Below, piece by piece: positions 1 through 7,955 of a stretch of 19,523 nt of DNA; the stretch's first letter is position 1, and every line of letters begins with the position of its first letter. The stretch lies in the NCBI GenBank assembly GCA_035526665.1, contig DATLBY010000201.1:1-19523 (forward strand), in the 5' to 3' direction. Both the position numbers and the translations under genes were made by a program. The notes under the pieces were generated by a model. The model was not told the origin of the DNA and searched no databases. It worked only from the letters and a program-made list of their open reading frames with translations. This DNA comes from DATLBY01 sp035526665 (GTDB lineage Bacteria; Acidobacteriota; Terriglobia; Bryobacterales; Bryobacteraceae).

Positions 1-903
1 GGAATGCAGAACTGCTCCGAGTGCTGTACCGGCGTTGCCCGAAGCAGGCTGCACAAATACCTCGCGGTCCGCTTCCAGGGCGGCGATCAGCAGCGCATTC
101 ATTCCCAGACCGCCGGCAAAACACAGCGGACCCGCGGGACCCGCCATCCGGATAACCGCGCGTTCCATTGCCCTCTGCAGGCCGGCAGCCACGTGCGGCC
201 GCAGAGTTTCCGGTAGTGGAGCCGCATCCTCCAGGCCAAGCCGGTCATAGAGCTTGCGTGAGAATGCGCCGCCGCTGACGCGGTCTCCATCAAAAAAAGA
301 GCGGTCAATGCGCGGCCAACTCGCCCCGTTCAGCGACATGATTTCTTCAAACAAGGGGATGAACCGGCCATCTCCTGCCGTGGATAGCCATTGCACCTTG
401 TGCTCGTCCGCGTTCGGTTTGAATCCCAGCAGCTCGGTGACCCTGCCGTAAATATCGCCCAGCGAATCGGGATAGTACAGATCTTCTTCCAGCGTCAGTT
501 CCGTGCCTTTGCCGGACCAGCGCGCTCCACAGCGAAAATCGCCGACCCGATCCAGCGTCAGGACAGTAGCCGATTCAAAGGGCGATGCATAGAACGCCGA
601 CGCGGCATGAGCGGCGTGATGTTCCACCACTACCAGACGGCTCTTGGCGAACTGGCCGCGCAGCTCCAGATGCAGCTCTGTTTCCAGCCCCTCGCTAAAC
701 GGGCGCACCAGAGCAACACAGTCCACCTGGTCGGCCGAAACTCCCGCCAGCCGGAGGCATTCTTCAATGGCCTGTACAGGCAGCTTCCCAGGCGTATGGC
801 CGCGGGCGATTTTTTTCTCTTCGATCGCCGCTACAAGCTTTCCATCTTTGAGAAGAGCGCAGGCGGCATCGCTGAGAATTCCGCCGATTCCGAGGATAAT
901 CAT
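1..903 (-). CDS. Carbamoyltransferase (NodU/CmcH/TobZ family), 3' end cut by window edge
   Basis: The first 301 residues are visible and the gene continues beyond position 1. The family transfers a carbamoyl group from carbamoyl phosphate, via carbamoyl-adenylate, to hydroxyls of natural products or sugars. Supporting motifs are EHHAAHAASAF (residues 94-104, the family's VEHHxxHAASAF block), a following TLD (to D118), a GFKPNADEHKV segment near 160-170 (family GFKPxxDExKV) and GNAGTALGAVLH near the visible end (family GDAGTALGAAL). Start is ATG at 901-903, 12 nt after the gltX stop, so it is probably co-transcribed with gltX. Oddity: the usual N-terminal HDAS/HDAA motif reads LSDAAC (residues 10-15), so the conserved His is replaced by Ser. 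The usual TVDGVGE block reads TLDRVGD. Family assignment is firm; the acceptor substrate is unknown and activity is uncertain because of the His change. Confidence 0.87.
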   Translation of the reverse strand, partial: MIILGIGGILSDAACALLKDGKLVAAIEEKKIARGHTPGKLPVQAIEECLRLAGVSADQVDCVALVRPFSEGLETELHLELRGQFAKSRLVVVEHHAAHAASAFYASPFESATVLTLDRVGDFRCGARWSGKGTELTLEEDLYYPDSLGDIYGRVTELLGFKPNADEHKVQWLSTAGDGRFIPLFEEIMSLNGASWPRIDRSFFDGDRVSGGAFSRKLYDRLGLEDAAPLPETLRPHVAAGLQRAMERAVIRMAGPAGPLCFAGGLGMNALLIAALEADREVFVQPASGNAGTALGAVLHS

Positions 904-915
904 GTCAGTTCGTCT

Positions 916-2334
916 TTACGCGTTGCGAAGCCGCTGCAGGGCTCGCTCCCGGCCAACGGCTATAAATACCGCGAACGCACTGGGGCCCACCGGCTGGCCG
1001 CTCAACGCAGCGCGGGCAGCATTGATAATCACCCCGGCCTTCACGGTACGTTCGATGGCAAGTTTTCGCAGCTCCGCTTCCACCGTCTGTTCATTAAATT
1101 CAGCCAGCGCCTCCAGCCGGACACCCAACTCGCGCAGCAGCTCACGCGCTCCCGGCTGGTTCAGCTTCTCCAGAGCCTCGGGCGCGATTTCAAACTGATC
1201 GGAAAAATAGGCGCGGCCACGGCTTACGAAATCCAAAAGCGTCGAGAATCGCGACCGGACAATGTCCACGGTGTGCGCCAACACGGACTCGTCCTCTACA
1301 ATATCGAAACCGTGCCGGACAAGGGTCTCACGCACCAGCGGGGCAAGCTCGTCCACAGGCATGGTGCGGAGGTGCTGCGAGTTGAGCCACAACGCTTTCG
1401 GATCGATCGGATCCTGCTCACTGAAGTTGACTACAGCGTTGCTGCGATTCACGCCTTCGAATTTGAACGCGTCCACCAGCTCCTGGCGCGACATCTGTTC
1501 GCGGTCATCCTTTGGACTCCAGCCGAGCAGACAGAGAAAATTAACATACCCATGCGGCAGGAAGCCGGCGTCCCGATAGGTGGTGACGCTGACCACCTGG
1601 CCGTGCTTGCGCTTGGATAACTTGGCGCCATCGGGTGCGATCAGCAGCGGCAGGTGCGCAAATACCGGAGGCGGCGCATCCAAAGCCTCAAAGATCAGCA
1701 GGTGCTTGAAGGTGTTTGAGAGATGATCCTGGCCGCGAATAATATGGCTGATTCGCAGGTCGATATCGTCCGCGCAGGAGGCCATATGATAAGTCGGCAT
1801 TCCGTTACTGCGCAGCAGAGCAAAGTCTTCGATATCGGCTGTCTGCTTGGATTGCGGCCCGAAGACGCCGTCATCGAACTTCACCGCTTGCTCCGAATTG
1901 CGGGGCACGCGAAAACGTATAACAAAGGGCTCTCCGGCCTCGGCCCGGCGATTGCTCTCCTCCAGCGGAAGATCCGGCATGCCAGGGTTGAAGAGCCAGG
2001 GTCCGTCCCCGTGCGCTTTCTCTTCGCCCTCGGCGTGCATGGGAGTGAAATCCCGATACGCCGCGCCCTTCTCGAAGATTCTCTGAGCCATCGTGCGATG
2101 CAGCTCGAGCCGCTCAGACTGGCGATACTGCTCGTCCCAGGAGAGGTCCAGCCATTTAAGGCCTTCGAAGATCGATTGTAGCGACTCCTCGGTATTTCGC
2201 TCCAGATCCGTATCATCCACCCGAAGAATCACGGTGCCTCCGTGATGCCGGGCATACAGCCAATTGAAGATAAACGTCCGTGCGCTGCCTATATGGAGAT
2301 AACCGGTGGGAGACGGGGCGAATCTAACTCTCAT
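916..2334 (-). CDS. gltX: Glutamyl-tRNA synthetase
   Basis: Class I aminoacyl-tRNA synthetase that charges tRNA-Glu with glutamate in the cytoplasm. The N-terminus carries PSPTGYLHIGSART (HIGH motif at residues 14-17, family form HIG). The KMSKS equivalent is KLSKR at about 238-242, and a GQDHLSNTFKH segment precedes it. The length of 472 residues is normal. The cysteine pair of zinc-type GluRS (YxCxC) is absent: the site reads AYRDFTP near residue 93-99, and the insertion there is short, so this is a zinc-free form. Start: TTG (2335-2337) directly precedes ATG (2332-2334); ATG is preferred because AAGGA sits 3 nt upstream of the TTG. The gene follows rsmA by 24 nt and precedes the carbamoyltransferase by 12 nt, so it lies within the same transcription unit as the sigma/anti-sigma genes. 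Confidence 0.97.
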   Translation of the reverse strand: MRVRFAPSPTGYLHIGSARTFIFNWLYARHHGGTVILRVDDTDLERNTEESLQSIFEGLKWLDLSWDEQYRQSERLELHRTMAQRIFEKGAAYRDFTPMHAEGEEKAHGDGPWLFNPGMPDLPLEESNRRAEAGEPFVIRFRVPRNSEQAVKFDDGVFGPQSKQTADIEDFALLRSNGMPTYHMASCADDIDLRISHIIRGQDHLSNTFKHLLIFEALDAPPPVFAHLPLLIAPDGAKLSKRKHGQVVSVTTYRDAGFLPHGYVNFLCLLGWSPKDDREQMSRQELVDAFKFEGVNRSNAVVNFSEQDPIDPKALWLNSQHLRTMPVDELAPLVRETLVRHGFDIVEDESVLAHTVDIVRSRFSTLLDFVSRGRAYFSDQFEIAPEALEKLNQPGARELLRELGVRLEALAEFNEQTVEAELRKLAIERTVKAGVIINAARAALSGQPVGPSAFAVFIAVGRERALQRLRNA

Positions 2335-2358
2335 CAATCCTTCAGTATACGGGACCGC

Positions 2359-3141
2359 TCAAACCGGCTCGATGATGGGAGGCGATCCCAGCCGCCGGTG
2401 GAGCTCGAGGAACTGCGGTATCGACAACTGCTCGGCGCGCAGCTTACCCTCCGGCAGTGTATCCAGCACCTCCTTCGGATAAAGCTCCAGCAGATTATTG
2501 CGGAGCGTCTTGCGCTTATGGCGAAAACAGGCGCCGGCAAAAGCCAGGAGCGCGGAGGGATCGCCGGTCAGCGGCACAAGCCGCGGCGCCAGTGCAATGA
2601 CGGCTGAGTCCACCTTAGGCGGCGGGTGAAACGCGCCCGGCGGCACTTCGAAGAGAATCTTCGGTTCCGAAAAAATCTGGGTCTGGACGCTCAGATAACC
2701 ATATTCGCGCCGTCCAGGGGGTGCGGCGATCCGTTCCGCAACCTCCTTCTGCACCAGGAATGTGGCCCGCTGCAGCAGTGTACCTAGAGTCAACACACGA
2801 TCGAGGATCGGCGAGGTGATGTAGTAGGGAAGGTTGCCTGCCACCGTCACAGGCCCCCATTGCGCAAGATCTGTCTGCAGTACGTCGGCATTGACGATGG
2901 TGAGGCGCGGGTTGCCGCGGAACTTCTGTTGCAGGTAGTGGACCAGGACAGTGTCGACTTCGATGGCAATCAGCCGCTCTGCCCGTTGCAGGAGATGCTC
3001 GGTTAGTGCGCCTCTCCCGGGACCAATTTCCACCACGGTGGTACAAGCAGGAGCCGGCGGACCGGGACACGCCGCCGCGGCAATGCGCTCCAGAATGGAT
3101 TTGCGGACGAGAAAATGCTGCCCCAGCCGGCGTCCGGGCAT
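2359..3141 (-). CDS. rsmA: 16S rRNA (adenine1518/1519-N6)-dimethyltransferase (KsgA/RsmA)
   Basis: Dimethylates two adjacent adenosines in the 3'-terminal hairpin of 16S rRNA late in 30S assembly, using S-adenosylmethionine. The 260 residues match the family's length. Visible motifs: GQHFL near the N-terminus (residues 7-11), SAM-binding motif I VEIGPGRGALT (37-47), a conserved acidic E61 in the AIEVD strand, catalytic NLPYY (103-107), a QKEVAERI helix after it, and RAEQLSIPQFLELHRRL at the C-terminus. ATG at 3139-3141 gives the canonical MPGRRLGQHFL start. The Shine-Dalgarno is weak, and the stop of the anti-sigma gene lies only 11 nt upstream, which suggests coupling. Its place behind an ECF sigma/anti-sigma pair is unusual. 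Confidence 0.97.
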   Translation of the reverse strand: MPGRRLGQHFLVRKSILERIAAAACPGPPAPACTTVVEIGPGRGALTEHLLQRAERLIAIEVDTVLVHYLQQKFRGNPRLTIVNADVLQTDLAQWGPVTVAGNLPYYITSPILDRVLTLGTLLQRATFLVQKEVAERIAAPPGRREYGYLSVQTQIFSEPKILFEVPPGAFHPPPKVDSAVIALAPRLVPLTGDPSALLAFAGACFRHKRKTLRNNLLELYPKEVLDTLPEGKLRAEQLSIPQFLELHRRLGSPPIIEPV

Positions 3142-3152
3142 GAATTCGGGAA

Positions 3153-3893
3153 TTAACCTTTTACATCGATGCGGCTGGTGTTGAAGGAAACACGGATTTT
3201 CCCCGCCATCGGCTGCCCAAACGTTGTTGCCGGCGTGAACTGCGTAAAGAGCAAATTACTCTCAATCCTGCCGCGCAGACCCGGTGTTTTCACTAGAATG
3301 GGCGAATTCGGAATCGTGAAATCGACAACCCTGCCAAGTTCATCGAAGGTGACTTCGACAATCACATCTTCGCCGCTCACGCTCAACAGCGGCAACCCTT
3401 TCACCGAGGCCTCCGTGTAAAGACCGGTAGGGACATCGTTCAAGCTGATGGTAGACAGGCCGGGGATAACAAAGGCCGGCGTCAGCATGCTAAATAGTAC
3501 AAATGACGATACGAAACCCCCAGCAGTAGGAATAGCCAGCGGACGCATCAAATTCTCGCTCCATAACCGGAAACGCTCAAACCAGCTATTCAGCAGTGTC
3601 GGAAAACTGCTGTGATCCATCCGCCGCTGCCGCTCATGCGAAGCCACAATGCGAAGCCGTGTGGTGAGGTCCGCCGGCACGGCACAAGCAGGCATGGCGC
3701 GTAGGAGGGAGCGCACATGCAGCTGCGCACGCGACAGCTCGGAGCAGCTTTCGCAACGCTCCAGATGCGATTCGAAACCGCTGCGCTCCTGCAGGGCAAG
3801 ACACCCATCACTGTAGGCAGCAAAATTCCGGTGTACGAAGCTGCAGGTAACACCCGAATCCGATCTAGCCTGCTTCCGTCGTTGACCATTCAT
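3153..3893 (-). CDS. Membrane-anchored zinc-finger anti-sigma factor with TonB-C-like periplasmic domain
   Basis: Predicted inhibitor of the ECF sigma factor encoded 20 nt upstream. The N-terminal cytoplasmic part has a zf-HC2/ZAS-type motif: C17 followed by H43-x3-C47-x2-C50 (SHLERCESC). One hydrophobic segment at about 122-144 would anchor it in the inner membrane. The remaining 100 residues would be periplasmic. Residues about 172-240 (VTFDELGRVVDFTI ... FTQFTPATTFGQPMAGKIRVSF) resemble the TonB C-terminal fold, with a DELGRV turn and an F-x-PA-x-x-x-GxPM block. The fold comparison is inference. The gene order sigma then anti-sigma is the classic arrangement for ZAS anti-sigma factors. The ATG at 3891-3893 has GGTGA 8-9 nt upstream. 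The 246-residue length fits a one-pass anti-sigma factor with an added sensor domain. Confidence 0.82.
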   Translation of the reverse strand: MNGQRRKQARSDSGVTCSFVHRNFAAYSDGCLALQERSGFESHLERCESCSELSRAQLHVRSLLRAMPACAVPADLTTRLRIVASHERQRRMDHSSFPTLLNSWFERFRLWSENLMRPLAIPTAGGFVSSFVLFSMLTPAFVIPGLSTISLNDVPTGLYTEASVKGLPLLSVSGEDVIVEVTFDELGRVVDFTIPNSPILVKTPGLRGRIESNLLFTQFTPATTFGQPMAGKIRVSFNTSRIDVKG

Positions 3894-3913
3894 CGTCTAT
3901 TCACCGTCTCTTT

Positions 3914-4603
3914 TCACCGTGCCGGCTGAGGGTTCCATTGCATGGAAGGTTCCGGCTTCAACCGCCCAGCTAGCGTGGTTCTTAATGCCTCGCGGCCGCG
4001 AAGGATACGAGACTTTACCGTCCCGAGAGACACCTGAAGCACATCCGCAATCTCGTCATAGCTAAGATCCTCGAGATCGCGGAGTACCACGGCAGCGCGG
4101 AATTTGGGGTTCAAATCCCCCAGAGCCTGCTGAATCAGCAGTTGCGTTTCGCGGTCCGAGACAAGATCGAAGGCAGAGCGCCCGGGATCGGCGAGTATGT
4201 CGTGGTAATTGGTAGCGGTCTCCTCCTCGGTTTCAAATCCGATCTCCTGGCGTTTATGCCGCCCGAACCAGCGCGAGTGGTTGTAGGCCTCATTGAGCGA
4301 GATGCGATAGATCCAAGTCTTCAGACTGCTCTTGTGCTGGAAGGACCCAATATGCCGGAAAATTTTAAGAAAGATCTCCTGCACCACGTCGGAGGCATCG
4401 GAGGGATCGGTCATCAGGCGGTAAACAAGGTTGTAGACAGGCTCCTGGAAGGTGGCAATCAATGCCTCGTACCCCTCCTCGCGGCCTGTCTGGAGAGCCT
4501 CGATAAGACAACCCTCTTCGCTATGGGACTCGCGCGGGGTCGAGCAGAGCCGGCAGGGCCCGGAGGTCGGCGGGAAAGGAAAGCCTAGCGTCGTATCGGC
4601 CAC
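3914..4603 (-). CDS. RNA polymerase ECF sigma factor (RpoE-like)
   Basis: Directs RNA polymerase to extracytoplasmic-stress type promoters. Sigma region 2 spans about residues 45-115, with DASDVVQEIFLKIFRHIGSF and KSSLKTWIYRISLNEAYNHSR. Region 4 spans about 155-208, with LSYDEIADVLQVSLGTVKSRILRGREALR as the helix-turn-helix. A variable acidic linker separates them. Start is GTG (4601-4603), supported by AGGTGAG 6 nt upstream; the first 40 residues are a proline- and cysteine-containing extension not typical of the core family. A promoter of the ECF class (GGAACCA-N16-GTCTAA) lies 38-66 nt upstream of the GTG, indicating probable autoregulation. It is followed 20 nt later by its predicted anti-sigma factor. 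Confidence 0.95.
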   Translation of the reverse strand: MADTTLGFPFPPTSGPCRLCSTPRESHSEEGCLIEALQTGREEGYEALIATFQEPVYNLVYRLMTDPSDASDVVQEIFLKIFRHIGSFQHKSSLKTWIYRISLNEAYNHSRWFGRHKRQEIGFETEEETATNYHDILADPGRSAFDLVSDRETQLLIQQALGDLNPKFRAAVVLRDLEDLSYDEIADVLQVSLGTVKSRILRGREALRTTLAGRLKPEPSMQWNPQPAR

Positions 4604-4640
4604 AGTGTTCTCACCTGCGATTCTACCCGAAACCGATTAG

Positions 4641-4669
4641 TTAGACACCGCTGGGCCCTGGTTGGTTCC
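4641..4669 (-). promoter_or_regulatory. ECF-type promoter, probable sigma autoregulation
   Basis: On the minus strand, GGAACCA (4669-4663) is followed by 16 bases and GTCTAA (4646-4641). This closely matches the known sigma-E class layout (GGAACTT, 15-16 nt, GTCTAA). A start about 7 nt downstream, near 4634, would leave a 5' leader of roughly 30 nt containing AGGTGAG before the GTG of the sigma gene. The position directly ahead of an ECF sigma gene, in a 78-nt gap after bshA, makes autoregulation the simplest reading. Confidence 0.72.
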
Positions 4670-4681
4670 CGGAACTGCATG

Positions 4682-5788
4682 TCATGAAGAGCAACAGACT
4701 TTCTCGTAGAGATGCTCGTACTGCGGGATCACAGCCTGCGTGGCGAAGCGGGTCACGGCGGTGTTCCGGGCGGCGGCCGACATCCGGGAGTGCAGCTGGG
4801 GATTTGTGAGCAGCTCTGTCACCCGTTGGGCTTGCGTGGCTACGTCACCCGGAGCTTCGATGAAACCGTCGACGCCATGTGTGATCAGCTCCGGGATGCC
4901 GCCCGCGTTGGTCGCCACAGCCGGCACGCCGCACGCCATCGCTTCCAGGGCGGCTAAACCGAAGGCTTCCAGCTCGCTGGGCAGCAGCAGAACGTGAGCT
5001 TTGGGGATCAGGCGCTCCACATGATCCTGCTTCCCGAGAAAGGTCACGCTGCCGCTGACGCCGAGATCCCGCGCCAGCCGCTCTGCCGGTCCCCGCTCCG
5101 GACCGTCGCCCGCCATCAACAGCTGAACGTCGGTAAACTGCAGCACTTGGTGCAGGATATGGATACAGTCGAGTACACGTTTCACCGGCCGGAAATTAGA
5201 AATGTGCAACAGCAGCTTCTCAGTGTTGCTGCGCTCTGGATCCGGCCGGTACATGTCAATATTCACAAAGTTGTGAATGACCTGAATCTCGTTCTTGACG
5301 CCGAACACATCCACCGTGCTGGTTTGCAGGTACCGGCTCACGGTGGTGACCGCGTCCGATTTCTCAATAGAGAACTTTGTGATCGGGAAATACGAGCGAT
5401 CGGCGCCGACCAGCGTGATATCCGTGCCATGCAAGGTCGTCACGAACGGAAGCCGTTTACGCGGCGCCACGATCTGTTGCGCCAGCAAAGCTGCGATGGA
5501 ATGCGGGATGGCGTAGTGAACGTGGAGCAGGTCGAGATCGTACTCTTCCGCCACTTCGGCCATGCGCGAAGCTAAAGCAAGGCAGTAGGGCGGATACTGA
5601 AACAGCGGATAGCTGGAGACCTCTACTTCGTGATAATGGATGCGCGGAATTCCCGCGTCCAGGCGGATCGGATTGGCGTACGTGATGAAGTGGATATCGT
5701 GACCGCGCGTGGCGAGCTCCAGGCCCAGCTCGGTAGCCACGATACCGCTGCCGCCATAGGTTGGGTAACAGGTGATCCCGATTCTCAT
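4682..5788 (-). CDS. bshA: N-acetyl-alpha-D-glucosaminyl L-malate synthase (BshA), bacillithiol pathway
   Basis: GT4-family glycosyltransferase that joins UDP-GlcNAc and L-malate in the first step of bacillithiol synthesis. The N-terminus MRIGITCYPTYGGSGIVATE is nearly the Bacillus BshA pattern (IGITCYPxxGGSGIIATELG). Further matches are HEVEVSSY (53-60), YPPYxLALAS, HGTDITLVGAD (120-130), HISNFRPVKRV, the GDGPE loop, and the GT-B C-terminal block EAFGLAALEAMACGVP near 279-294. At 368 residues it is close to the usual 370-380. Its ATG overlaps the stop of the upstream lipoprotein gene (ATGA, 4 nt). BshB and BshC are not in the window. PimB- or other GT4-like enzymes are alternatives, but the start motif and HGTDIT favour BshA. 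Confidence 0.92.
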   Translation of the reverse strand: MRIGITCYPTYGGSGIVATELGLELATRGHDIHFITYANPIRLDAGIPRIHYHEVEVSSYPLFQYPPYCLALASRMAEVAEEYDLDLLHVHYAIPHSIAALLAQQIVAPRKRLPFVTTLHGTDITLVGADRSYFPITKFSIEKSDAVTTVSRYLQTSTVDVFGVKNEIQVIHNFVNIDMYRPDPERSNTEKLLLHISNFRPVKRVLDCIHILHQVLQFTDVQLLMAGDGPERGPAERLARDLGVSGSVTFLGKQDHVERLIPKAHVLLLPSELEAFGLAALEAMACGVPAVATNAGGIPELITHGVDGFIEAPGDVATQAQRVTELLTNPQLHSRMSAAARNTAVTRFATQAVIPQYEHLYEKVCCSS

Positions 5789-6801
5789 TTGGCCAATCTA
5801 TCAATATCGATTTTCAGAGTGGCGAACCCGATCTGCCCGTTCAGGTTCTCATCCGGTCGAGGCTGATTGCCGCCGCCGAACCAAACGCGCGTCTCCCCGG
5901 CGGCGACCTCCACGTGGGGATCACAAATCACCTTCGAGTTCCAGGGATGGGCTCCGGAGAGAACCGCCGACCGGGAAACACGTGTCCAGGCAACACCGTC
6001 CTGCGAGCGCGCCAATCCCAAACGACGGTTTTCGGCCCGGTCACGTCCGGTGTAAAGCATCCAATAGGAGCCTTGCGCCTGCCAGACGGCCGGCTCTCCG
6101 AGGCCGACCTCGTCGAAGGTACCGGCTTCACCCAGTTCCAGAATCGGATTTCCCCGAAATTTCTCCCACTGTATTCCGTTACGGGAGCGCGCGACTCCCA
6201 GGCGCTGCCGCCGTGCCCGATCCTGTCCGAGGTAGAACAGATAAGTGTAGGGGCCGGCTGTGATTACGTAAGGATCGGCAACACCCCGCTCATCCCAGCT
6301 GCTACGGGGACCCCGAGAGATGACCGGCGTCGCATGCTTGTTCCAATGCAGGCCATCGGGAGATCGCGCCAAGCCGATCTGCGGCGGATCGCCCGCCTGG
6401 TACCAGTAGAAAAACATGTCATTCTGCCTGGCCGCGGCGCCGTTGGCTGCGATGTAGCTTCCCTCCCACGAGGCAGGCTCCGGAGACAGAATTTTGCCAT
6501 TCCTGGCCCAGGTGATTCCATCCGGTGAAGTCGCGAGGCCGGTTCGCCAGGTTTTGCCGTCGAAGCCCGAGTAGAAATTCATATACCTCTCGCCAATCCG
6601 GACGAGGGACGGATTGAGAGTGTCCACTGAATCCCAATCACCGGCGGCGCCGCGGCCCAGCACTGGCTGAGAACGAACGGCCCAAGTCAACTGGACGGCG
6701 CCGGGCTGCGGCTGCAGCGGCGGCAGAGAGAACTCGGCATATTTCCCGCACCCGGCCGTCACAACAACAAGAGGGAGCAAAAGAGCAGGCGCGCGCCTCA
6801 T
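5785..6801 (-). CDS. Lipoprotein with GH32/43-like beta-propeller repeats
   Basis: Predicted periplasmic lipoprotein of 338 residues with a short signal peptide ending in the lipobox VTAG-C18. The mature part contains at least four repeats of the pattern GLARSxDGxxW (GLATSPDGITW, GLARSPDGLHW, GVARSRNGIQW, GLARSQDGVAW). Between them run DSVDTLNPSLV, WDERGVADPYV and FDEVGLGEPAV blocks, each with an aromatic YLFY/MLYT strand after it. This is the layout of five-bladed propellers of the GH32/43/62/68 superfamily. The regularly spaced D/E-x-x-x-x-P elements resemble its acidic-residue positions, but catalytic competence is not shown. It overlaps the kinase gene upstream by 4 nt and bshA downstream by 4 nt, so all three are translationally coupled. 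Substrate and role are unknown. Confidence 0.8.
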   Translation of the reverse strand: MRRAPALLLPLVVVTAGCGKYAEFSLPPLQPQPGAVQLTWAVRSQPVLGRGAAGDWDSVDTLNPSLVRIGERYMNFYSGFDGKTWRTGLATSPDGITWARNGKILSPEPASWEGSYIAANGAAARQNDMFFYWYQAGDPPQIGLARSPDGLHWNKHATPVISRGPRSSWDERGVADPYVITAGPYTYLFYLGQDRARRQRLGVARSRNGIQWEKFRGNPILELGEAGTFDEVGLGEPAVWQAQGSYWMLYTGRDRAENRRLGLARSQDGVAWTRVSRSAVLSGAHPWNSKVICDPHVEVAAGETRVWFGGGNQPRPDENLNGQIGFATLKIDIDRLAK

Positions 6802-7952
6802 GTCGGAATGCGAATTTTCAGCTCTGCTCCCTGACTGGGACGCGACTCCAGATGGAGCTCACCCCCAAGCGTTCGAATGCGGCGTTTGATGCTGCGCGGA
6901 CCCAGCCGCAGCATCTCCAGCTCATCCAGCGAATACGCGCCGCTAAAGGGAAATCCGCTTCCGTCGTCTTCCACGGAAATCTGGATTGCGTCATCCAGCG
7001 GATCGATCACCATGGTGACGCGCGAAGCCTTGGAATGCTTGCGGACATTGTTCAGCGCCTCCCGGATAATCTGCAGGATTTCCGCGGCCATATCCGGCTC
7101 TTCCGGCTCGGGAAGCTCGCCGCAAACCAGCGTGGTGGAAATCCCGCTATCCCGCTCAAACATTGCCACAGCCTGCCGGATGGATGCGCTCAGGCCGGCA
7201 TTGTCGACCTCGATCGGCTGCATGTTCCGTAAAAATGAACGAAGGTCGGTGACTTGCGATTTTCCGAGCTCCTGCAATTGCAACAGCTCGCTCAACGCCG
7301 CATCCGGATCCCGCGAGAACAGCTTCCGGATAATCTCCAGCCGCATCTGGAAACTGATAAAACTCTGGAGCGGTCCGTCATGGAAATCGGCCGCAATTCG
7401 CTGGCGCTCGGATTCGCGGGCTGTTTCTGCCTCCGAACGGGAAATCACGGAGCGCTTGAGGGCGGCGGACAAGCGTTCCTGCATGGTCCGCTTTTGTATC
7501 GAGAGCACGACAGCCAGAACGCCTCCCAGCAGTACTGCGGGCCAAAGCACGTACGCCGGGATCGGCCTTACCAGCATAAAAAAGGACAGGCAGATAAACA
7601 CTACGCCGGCGGTTGTGACATAGGAATACAACAGCGCCGACATACACAGCAGATAAAAATAGGTAACGGTGCTCAGCCACACTCCAGCCTGGCTGGGATG
7701 CAAGGCGCACAGAAAGAAAAACAGGACGTCCAGCGCAAGGATGGGGATTGGATAGACGATGCTCTCTACCGTGTTCCGAATCAGGATAAAAATGCTATAG
7801 ATGCAGTACAGGCCGGTAATCAGCGCGACGGCGAAACCGTAGGATACCGGGTACAGCACATAGATGGCGACGCATGCCACCGCCAGTAGCGCACGGACCA
7901 CGCCCAGGTGGCGACGCCACATATACGGCACCATTGTGTGCTGGACAGACAA
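6798..7952 (-). CDS. Membrane sensor histidine kinase, NarL/DegS type (HisKA_3 + HATPase)
   Basis: Predicted inner-membrane two-component sensor. About six hydrophobic segments occupy residues 15-152 and no large periplasmic loop is visible, so it probably senses a membrane or small-molecule signal. The dimerisation/phospho-acceptor helix has RQRIAADFHDGPLQ with H191. The ATPase domain shows an N-box REALNNVRKHSKAS, a G-box VEDDGSGF, and RLGPRSIKRRIRTLGGELHLESRPSQGAELKIRIP at the end. The family's GLGLxSMRER box is diverged. Start: TTG at 7950-7952 has GGGGA 6 nt upstream; ATG at 7934 is a shorter alternative. No response regulator is present in the window, so its partner must be elsewhere. 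It overlaps the lipoprotein start by 4 nt. Confidence 0.9.
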   Translation of the reverse strand: MSVQHTMVPYMWRRHLGVVRALLAVACVAIYVLYPVSYGFAVALITGLYCIYSIFILIRNTVESIVYPIPILALDVLFFFLCALHPSQAGVWLSTVTYFYLLCMSALLYSYVTTAGVVFICLSFFMLVRPIPAYVLWPAVLLGGVLAVVLSIQKRTMQERLSAALKRSVISRSEAETARESERQRIAADFHDGPLQSFISFQMRLEIIRKLFSRDPDAALSELLQLQELGKSQVTDLRSFLRNMQPIEVDNAGLSASIRQAVAMFERDSGISTTLVCGELPEPEEPDMAAEILQIIREALNNVRKHSKASRVTMVIDPLDDAIQISVEDDGSGFPFSGAYSLDELEMLRLGPRSIKRRIRTLGGELHLESRPSQGAELKIRIPT

Positions 7953-7955
7953 CAG

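Noticed and set aside
391..1620. Long plus-strand open reading frame opposite gltX and the carbamoyltransferase gene
   Set aside because: It is antisense to two well-supported genes, has no recognisable motif, and high GC makes such frames common.
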